From an uncultured Alphaproteobacteria bacterium (GTDB lineage Bacteria > Pseudomonadota > Alphaproteobacteria > Rhodobacterales > Rhodobacteraceae), in contig CACGLH010000002.1 of the NCBI GenBank assembly GCA_902573735.1, forward strand, positions 186,001 through 250,000: 64,000 nt of DNA. Reading direction: 5' to 3'. The notes under the pieces are model-generated. The model was not told the DNA's origin. It did not search any database and saw nothing but the letters and a program-made list of their open reading frames with translations. Numbering within the stretch: position 1 is the stretch's first letter; every line of letters begins with the position of its first letter. Made by a program: the position numbers and the translations under genes. Below are positions 58,971 through 64,000 of this stretch, in pieces.

Positions 58971-59273
58971 ATGTCAGATGAAAAACCAGCTTACATATTG
59001 GTAGATGTAAAAATTAAGAATGATGAAAATTATGATAAATATAAAAAATTAGCTAAACCTCTTGTTGAAAAATTTGGGGGAGAATATTTAACCAGAGGCG
59101 GACATATGGAAGTTATTTTAGATGAATTATGGTCTCCAACTAGACTGGTATTAGTTAAGTTTCCTAATTTAAAAAAAGCAAAGGAATGGCTTAATAGTTC
59201 AGAATATGCAGAAGTGGCAAAAATAAGGCTTGAAAATTCTGTAGGCACTTTCGTTTTATTAGAAGGTTTTTAA
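58971..59273 (+). CDS. DUF1330 family protein
   Basis: One hundred residues with AYILVDVKIKNDENYDKYKK, GGEYLTRGGHMEVI, SPTRLVLVKFPNLKKAKEWLNSSEYAEV, the full DUF1330 pattern of a dimeric alpha/beta-barrel (ferredoxin-like) fold. Function unknown. It stands alone, and its end overlaps the convergent MerR gene by 4 bases. Confidence 0.92.
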   Translation: MSDEKPAYILVDVKIKNDENYDKYKKLAKPLVEKFGGEYLTRGGHMEVILDELWSPTRLVLVKFPNLKKAKEWLNSSEYAEVAKIRLENSVGTFVLLEGF

Positions 59274-59677
59274 TATTTATTTTGATTTTCTTTATTAGCT
59301 AAAAATCCAATTATAGGACACTCAGGTCTTTGATCTCCATTACAACTTTTTGCTACTCTTGAAAGTTCATTTTTTAAGGAATGTAATTCGGACAATTTTT
59401 GTTCAATTTCATTTATTTTTTTTAAGGTTATTTTTTTTACTTCACTACTTGATCTGGTCCTATTTTCGTAAAGGCTCAAAAGTTCTCTACATTCTTCAAT
59501 TGAAAAATTAAATTTTCTGGCTTTTCCTACAAATAATAGCTTTTCAATATCTTGGGGTGTAAAAATTCTGTAATTAGAATTCTCATTAGTTTTAGGATTA
59601 ATTAAACCGATGTCAGAATAAAATCTGACAGTTTTTACAGATAAATTTGATTTTTTTGCGGCTTCACCAATATTCAT
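59270..59677 (-). CDS. MerR family regulator, CueR-like
   Basis: Winged-helix MerR protein of 135 residues from the ATG at 59677 (MNIGEAAKKSNLSVKTVRFYSDIGLI); the ORF track starts eight codons earlier, inside the shared promoter. After the dimerisation helix the metal loop is CNGDQRPECPII, with the two cysteines spaced as in the copper sensor CueR. It would twist the long-spacer promoter in the gap with the DUF4396-like gene when Cu(I) or a similar ion binds. Confidence 0.88.
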   Translation of the reverse strand: MNIGEAAKKSNLSVKTVRFYSDIGLINPKTNENSNYRIFTPQDIEKLLFVGKARKFNFSIEECRELLSLYENRTRSSSEVKKITLKKINEIEQKLSELHSLKNELSRVAKSCNGDQRPECPIIGFLANKENQNKY

Positions 59678-59689
59678 TTTTAACTCCAC

Positions 59690-59720
59690 TTGACTCTCCA
59701 TTATATGGAGACCTTATGTC
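59690..59720 (+). promoter_or_regulatory. MerR-type promoter with 19-bp spacer
   Basis: TTGACT (59690-59695) and a weak -10 TATGTC (59715-59720) are separated by 19 bases that hold the perfect dyad CTCCAT-TAT-ATGGAG (59696-59710). A dyad between over-spaced promoter boxes is the mark of MerR/CueR promoters. It reads toward the DUF4396-like gene, with the MerR gene divergent. Confidence 0.8.
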
Positions 59721-59741
59721 ATAGATATAGGAACAAAATTT

Positions 59742-60188
59742 ATGTCTACAACAGTTTTAAAATCTAGAATATCTTGGACTTGTAAACATACCTGGAAAAG
59801 AGCTTCTTATAATACATCTTGGTGTTTATTAGGTTGCGCTATTGGTGATCTGGGAACGATTGCTTTTTTTCAATATACGGGCATTCCATGGCCGCCATTA
59901 TTAATTTTCTCACTGGCGATCATAAATGGAATAATCACATCTATCATTTTAGAAACTATCATTCTATCACGTCAAATGCCTTTTTCTGATGCCTTAAAGA
60001 CGAGCTTAGGTATGTCCCTTATATCAATGATTAGTATGGAAATAAGTATGAACCTTGTAGATTATATTTTAGTAGGGGAAGCTAAACTGGTGTTTTGGGT
60101 TGTCCCTATAATGCTTCTAGCTGGATTTATAACTCCACTCCCTTATAATTATTGGAGGCTAAAGGCATTGGGAAAGTCTTGTCATTAA
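59742..60188 (+). CDS. DUF4396-like membrane protein
   Basis: Four hydrophobic segments over 148 residues with TSWCLLGCAIGDLG, SLGMSLISMISMEISMNLVDY, PIMLLAGFITPLPYNYW and a terminal CH. This resembles the DUF4396 family, whose members often lie beside copper regulators. Cys, Met and His residues in or near the helices would suit soft-metal binding. Control by the adjacent CueR-like protein is inferred from the MerR-type promoter in front of it. Metal transport or resistance is a hypothesis. Confidence 0.72.
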   Translation: MSTTVLKSRISWTCKHTWKRASYNTSWCLLGCAIGDLGTIAFFQYTGIPWPPLLIFSLAIINGIITSIILETIILSRQMPFSDALKTSLGMSLISMISMEISMNLVDYILVGEAKLVFWVVPIMLLAGFITPLPYNYWRLKALGKSCH

Positions 60189-60194
60189 GTTAAT

Positions 60195-61340
60195 CTAACC
60201 AATAATTTTATTCCCTCTAAGCCAGCTTTGCTTTAAAATTGGCCTATTTTTATATAAACAGAATCTTAATAAATCAGCTCTTTTTCCAATTTCCAACACA
60301 CCTCTATCTTTCAATCCCATTGCTTTTGCAGGATTAGAAGTAACTGTAGCAATACCATAACACATATCTTCGGAAATGATTCCTAATTTTATAGCGCCTA
60401 ATAATAGGGAAGACGGCATATAATCTGAGGATAAAATAGATAAAGTTTTTTCTTCAACTAAATCAATAGCGGAAAGATTTCCAGAATGTGATTTTCCCCT
60501 TAAAAGATTCGGAGCTCCCATAATAACCTTTAAACCATTTTTATTAGAAGCTTTTGCAGCCTCTAATGTGGTTGGAAACTCTGCTAATTTAATTCCCATT
60601 TTTTTTGAACTCAAGACATCATTTAAGGTAGTATCATCATGACTAGCTAGAACAGTATTTAAGTATTTAGAACGCTCTAAAATTTTTTGTTTGTGTATCT
60701 TACCATTTTTCTCTTGTAGTTGATAGAGCAGATTGAAATGTTCATTAATTTCATTCTTAGACATTGAATATTTACCTTTCAAATATTCTGCCATTTTACT
60801 AATGTCTCTAAATTGTCTTTGTCCAGGAGTATGGTCCATCATACTTAAAATACCTATTCTATCTTCCTTTGAAAATTCATCTAATTCTTCAATTAATGTT
60901 TCAGAGCATATTTCAGCTCTTAAATGTATAAAGTGACATACTCTTAAAAAATCAAATTTTAGCATTTCAAGAAAAAGCTTTACTATTTTTTTTGCATATT
61001 TTGGGTAGCTTTTTTTTGTTTCAGAAATTATTGATCCGACCCTTAATGCGTCATAAACAGTAGTTATACCTACACTTGCAAGTTCTGAATCATGAGATAG
61101 AAGTGCAGCATCTAATGGCCAAGTGACACCAGGTCTTGGCTCCATGTGCCTCTCTAAATTGTCAGTATGTAATTCTATAAGCCCTGGACATACAAAGTCA
61201 CCATTACAATCAATAGATTTTTTTGAAGTTTGAGTTCCTTTATCTATAGCTGTTATTATGCCATTATTAAATTTTATGGAACCTTTAAATTGTTCTTTTT
61301 CAAAAACTAATTTGGCATTTGATAAAACATGTTCAGACAT
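60195..61340 (-). CDS. phnM: Alpha-D-ribose 1-methylphosphonate 5-triphosphate diphosphatase PhnM
   Basis: Amidohydrolase-superfamily enzyme of the C-P lyase pathway; removes pyrophosphate from the ribose 1-phosphonate triphosphate intermediate. PGLIELHTDNLERHMEPRPGVTWP is the PhnM signature, with LASHDDTT and LSSDYMPSSLLLGA as metal-site segments. The 381 residues are normal. It is on the same strand as phnN-phnL-phnK, separated from phnN by a gene on the opposite strand. Confidence 0.96.
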   Translation of the reverse strand: MSEHVLSNAKLVFEKEQFKGSIKFNNGIITAIDKGTQTSKKSIDCNGDFVCPGLIELHTDNLERHMEPRPGVTWPLDAALLSHDSELASVGITTVYDALRVGSIISETKKSYPKYAKKIVKLFLEMLKFDFLRVCHFIHLRAEICSETLIEELDEFSKEDRIGILSMMDHTPGQRQFRDISKMAEYLKGKYSMSKNEINEHFNLLYQLQEKNGKIHKQKILERSKYLNTVLASHDDTTLNDVLSSKKMGIKLAEFPTTLEAAKASNKNGLKVIMGAPNLLRGKSHSGNLSAIDLVEEKTLSILSSDYMPSSLLLGAIKLGIISEDMCYGIATVTSNPAKAMGLKDRGVLEIGKRADLLRFCLYKNRPILKQSWLRGNKIIG

Positions 61341-61383
61341 TTATCATAATCCTATTAAAATTAAAATATCTTAGAAAAGAATT

Positions 61384-62049
61384 ATGAAATTTAAAAGGTA
61401 TGCAATTTACTATATTCCAGAAATGGATACTGAGTTTTATAAATCTGGAACTAAATGGTTGGGTTGGGATGTTTTTACGGGAAAGAAAATAGTAAATAAC
61501 AAAGATCATATTACTAAAAATGCTCGGCGTTATGGGTTTCATGGTACTTTGTACCCCCCATTTGAGTTGAAGTCTAAAATAAACTTTAATGATTTTGAAA
61601 AATCTGTTGATCAATTTGCTAAAAATAAAAAAGCATTTGATATGGGAAAAGGTAAAATTACAAATCTGGATCAATTTATTGCAATTTGTTTTAATGAGTC
61701 CGAAAAAAAATTGAAATTTTTTGCGGCAGATTGTATCAAGTTCTTTCACAAATATCGAAAATATCCTTCTCAAAATGAGCTTGAAAAAAGAAGGAAAATT
61801 GGTCTTACAAAAAGGCAAGAAAAAAATCTTGTAGAGTGGGGATATCCTTATGTAATGGAAGAATTTAAATTTCACATGACATTGACAGGACATTTGCAAG
61901 ATAATGAAAAAAAACTTATAGAGAGTAAATTGAAAAAAATATTTATATCCTCTTTTAATAATCCAATTAAATTCAACTCCATTTGTTTGTTGGGTGAAGA
62001 TGCCGATAATTTTTTCCATTTTATTAATCGCTTTTACTTATCAGATTAA
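61384..62049 (+). CDS. DUF1045 phosphonate-operon 2H phosphoesterase-like protein
   Basis: Two-histidine phosphoesterase fold of 221 residues: RYAIYYIPEMDTEFYKSGTKWLGWD is the family start, and the two H-x-T motifs are GFHGTLYPPFEL and KFHMTLTGHL. DUF1045 proteins accompany C-P lyase operons and may act on a phosphoribosyl cyclic-phosphate intermediate, by analogy with PhnP; this is inference. It is transcribed opposite to phnM and phnN and overlaps the phnN end by 26 bases. The 228-codon frame on the minus strand here is its shadow. Confidence 0.9.
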   Translation: MKFKRYAIYYIPEMDTEFYKSGTKWLGWDVFTGKKIVNNKDHITKNARRYGFHGTLYPPFELKSKINFNDFEKSVDQFAKNKKAFDMGKGKITNLDQFIAICFNESEKKLKFFAADCIKFFHKYRKYPSQNELEKRRKIGLTKRQEKNLVEWGYPYVMEEFKFHMTLTGHLQDNEKKLIESKLKKIFISSFNNPIKFNSICLLGEDADNFFHFINRFYLSD

Positions 62050-62578
62050 TCTTTTCAATAAATTCTTTCAAAACCAATGAGATTAGTTTGTTGTTATTTA
62101 TTACGATCGCATCTTTATTAATTTGAAAATTTTGTCTATTAAGTCTCAATTTTATTTGATCTAGGGACTCTCGTCCTCTTAATAGAAGCCTTTTTTCCAA
62201 AATTTTCTTATCTGCATGAATATGTATAATTTTTAATTCCGAAAATTTTCTTTTAATTAAAGGTATTGCTTCTCTAGAACCATTAAAAATTACAATATTT
62301 CCTTCATTCATTTTTTGATCTACAGAGATTGGAATTCCATAATGTATTTCATGGGCTTCCCAGAATAAAGAAAATTCACCTCTTTTTTTTTTATCTCTGA
62401 ATTCTTCTAAACTAACTGAAATAAAATCTTCATTTTCTTTCTCATTTTCTAATCTTGTAATAATCCTTTTTGGAAAATAAAAGGGAAGAATTTTTCTTGC
62501 ATTTTTTATTAAAGTATCTTTTCCAACACCTGACGGTCCTACAACAGTAATTATTTTTCCTTTAAGTTTCTTTTGCAT
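62024..62578 (-). CDS. phnN: Ribose 1,5-bisphosphokinase PhnN
   Basis: Guanylate-kinase-like enzyme that phosphorylates ribose 1,5-bisphosphate to PRPP, returning the C-P lyase product to metabolism. P-loop VVGPSGVGKDTLIKNA, then RIITR and EEFRDKKKRGEFSLFWEAHEIHYGIP as in PhnN. The 184 residues fit. It begins one base after phnL. Confidence 0.94.
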   Translation of the reverse strand: MQKKLKGKIITVVGPSGVGKDTLIKNARKILPFYFPKRIITRLENEKENEDFISVSLEEFRDKKKRGEFSLFWEAHEIHYGIPISVDQKMNEGNIVIFNGSREAIPLIKRKFSELKIIHIHADKKILEKRLLLRGRESLDQIKLRLNRQNFQINKDAIVINNNKLISLVLKEFIEKINLISKSD

Positions 62579-62579
62579 T

Positions 62580-63248
62580 TTATTTCATCAAGCTTACGTC
62601 AATCTCGCGATCACAGATTTCTTTTCTTATTTCTTGATCGTGGAAAATTCCTAATATTGCTGTATTCTTTTTCTTTGTTTTTTTTATAAGTGATAAAACA
62701 ACGTCTCTATTTTTATTATCTAGGCTTGCAGTTGGTTCGTCTAAAAGTAGTACTGGATAATCAAATATAAATCCTCTTGCTATATTTACTCTTTGTTGTT
62801 CCCCTCCTGAAAAAGTTGAAGGAGATAATTCCCAAAGATTTTGGCTTATATTTAATTCTTTCAACATTTTTTTAACTTTAATTATACCTTTTTTGTATCC
62901 TATTTTATTAAGTAACAGAGGCTCTAAGACAGTATCGATTGTCTTAACCCTTGGTATTACCCTTAAAAATTGAGAGACATAACCTATTTTAGATCTTCTA
63001 AGTTCAATAGTTTTTCTTGGGGTTTTAAATGATAATATTTCTCCATCTATAGAAATTTGACCAGAATTATATAGATAATTACCATAAATCATTCTAATTA
63101 AGGTTGATTTTCCCGATCCTGAGCTTCCAGTAAGTGCAACACATTCACCTTTTTTTATTTCTAGATTGCAGTTTTTTATTACATTTATTTTTGAACCTCC
63201 TTGATGGTGCAGACGAAATTCCTTTGATACATTTTTAATCACTATCAT
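62580..63248 (-). CDS. phnL: C-P lyase complex ABC protein PhnL
   Basis: ABC-type ATPase of the C-P lyase system, 222 residues. Walker A TGSSGSGKSTLIRMIYGNY, signature TFSGGEQQRVNIARGF, Walker [30 protein letters not shown] is the PhnL start. Unlike transporter ATPases it has no permease partner; PhnK and PhnL associate with the PhnGHIJ core. It begins one base after phnK. Confidence 0.94.
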   Translation of the reverse strand: MIVIKNVSKEFRLHHQGGSKINVIKNCNLEIKKGECVALTGSSGSGKSTLIRMIYGNYLYNSGQISIDGEILSFKTPRKTIELRRSKIGYVSQFLRVIPRVKTIDTVLEPLLLNKIGYKKGIIKVKKMLKELNISQNLWELSPSTFSGGEQQRVNIARGFIFDYPVLLLDEPTASLDNKNRDVVLSLIKKTKKKNTAILGIFHDQEIRKEICDREIDVSLMK

Positions 63249-63249
63249 T

Positions 63250-64000
63250 TTAAAACTGCAAAACTGACGAAACTAATAGTTGGGTGTATTCATGTTGAGG
63301 ATCATCAAGCACCTGATCTGTGAGACCTGTTTCAACAACTTCACCAGATTTCATGACAATTAAACGATCTGCAAGAAGCCTAACTACACCTAAATCATGA
63401 GTTACAATTATAACTGATAAATTTAACCCTATAACAATTTTTCTTAATAAATCCAATAGTTTAGCCTGAACCGAAACATCAAGACCTCCTGTTGGTTCAT
63501 CCATAAAAATTAATCTAGGTTCTGTAATTAAATTTCTAGCTATTTGTAATCTTTGCTGCATTCCACCAGAAAAAGTTGTTGGATTATCATCTATCCTCTC
63601 TGTGCTAATTTCAACCTTACTTAACCAATTTAGAGCTTTTGATCTCAAAGAAGAATAATTTCTTTGTCCCAATGCCATTAATCTTTCAGTAATATTCCCA
63701 CCAGCAGAAATGTCCATCCGGAGTCCATCTCTAGGATTTTGGTGAACAAAAGCCCAATCTGTTCTTGAAAGATATCTTCTTCTTACCTCAGTAATTTCCG
63801 TAAGCTCTTCTTTCACATCAGTTCTAGATTTAAATTTAATTGAACCCTTATCTACTTTTAATCTTCCAGCCAGACAAGATAACAGAGTGGATTTTCCAGA
63901 ACCACTTTCTCCAACAACTCCTATAACTTCACCTTCGTGTAAATCGAAACTTATATCATTACATCCTATTTGATGGCCGTAGGTTTTTGTTAAAGATTTG
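63250..64000 (-). CDS. phnK: C-P lyase complex ABC protein PhnK, N-terminus outside the window
   Basis: The frame is open to the window end, so the start and a few N-terminal residues are missing; the ORF-track start at 63816 is internal. The visible part begins KSLTKTYGHQIGCNDISFDL, with Walker A GESGSGKSTL, the PhnK-specific RTDWAFVHQNPRDGLRM, signature FSGGMQQRLQIARNL and Walker B LIFMDEPTGGLD. PhnK docks on the PhnGHIJ core. The core genes are expected just beyond 64000. Confidence 0.95.
   Translation of the reverse strand, partial: KSLTKTYGHQIGCNDISFDLHEGEVIGVVGESGSGKSTLLSCLAGRLKVDKGSIKFKSRTDVKEELTEITEVRRRYLSRTDWAFVHQNPRDGLRMDISAGGNITERLMALGQRNYSSLRSKALNWLSKVEISTERIDDNPTTFSGGMQQRLQIARNLITEPRLIFMDEPTGGLDVSVQAKLLDLLRKIVIGLNLSVIIVTHDLGVVRLLADRLIVMKSGEVVETGLTDQVLDDPQHEYTQLLVSSVLQF

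Noticed and set aside
61333-62019. A 228-codon minus-strand ORF
   Set aside because: It is antisense to the DUF1045 gene, is almost only F, I, K and N, and has no motif; the plus-strand protein has both H-x-T motifs.

Overview
This 64 kb window looks like part of the chromosome of a strongly AT-rich alphaproteobacterium, probably a free-living marine bacterioplankton lineage of the SAR11/HIMB59 (AEGEAN-169) kind. That placement is inference: it rests on small, tightly packed genes, very AT-rich codons, many TTG/GTG starts, alphaproteobacterial gene order (hemE-rho-mnmE-mnmG-rsmG-parA-parB; rimP-nusA-ylxR-infB; hemC-hemD-mitofilin-hemY) and many uptake systems for sugars, organic acids and phosphonates. 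No gap without a gene exceeds 300 bases, and I see no tRNA, rRNA, CRISPR array, insertion sequence or prophage.

Left part (1-34 kb, mostly housekeeping). The end of hemW meets a leftward operon hemE-rho-mnmE-mnmG-rsmG-parA-parB. Two near-perfect parS sites lie inside rsmG and at the start of mnmG. The 243-base gap between hemE and the rightward aroE-coaE-dnaQ run is a good oriC candidate: it is next to hemE as in Caulobacter and Rickettsia, has DnaA-box-like sites, and transcription diverges from it. Next come a Tim44-like and an Smr protein, then the leftward rimP-nusA-ylxR/L7Ae-infB-hslV-hslU operon, SDHAF4-like, a frameshifted rsmB, a heparinase II/III-like protein, purH, Trm112, a LON-domain protein, a thioredoxin/TPR protein, an HD hydrolase, ahcY, gpsA/tsaD, and hemC-hemD-Mic60-hemY.

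Right part (34-64 kb, nutrient acquisition). An SDR and an AEC carrier are followed by a phosphonate transporter (phnD-phnC-phnE-phnE, with phnD interrupted by an in-frame TGA), a YeiH-type carrier with a probable frameshift, a GST and an aldehyde dehydrogenase. A leftward operon carries a tripartite tricarboxylate transporter (tctCBA), an AtuA-family protein, a DUF4387-like protein and an AbrB-type membrane protein. A divergent sugar locus pairs a GH1 beta-glucosidase with a rightward ABC operon (binding protein, two permeases, GH4 glycosidase, ATPase) ending in an amidinotransferase. Then come threonine aldolase, a DUF1330 protein, and a CueR-like MerR regulator divergent from a DUF4396-like membrane protein with a typical MerR-type long-spacer promoter. 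The window ends in a C-P lyase operon (phnK-phnL-phnN, phnM) with a DUF1045 2H-phosphoesterase gene in opposite orientation. The two phn loci together would import and break down phosphonates.

Three genes (rsmB, phnD, yeiH) carry single-site disruptions although the rest of each gene is well preserved. Sequencing or assembly error, recent mutation, or slippage/readthrough cannot be told apart from the sequence alone.
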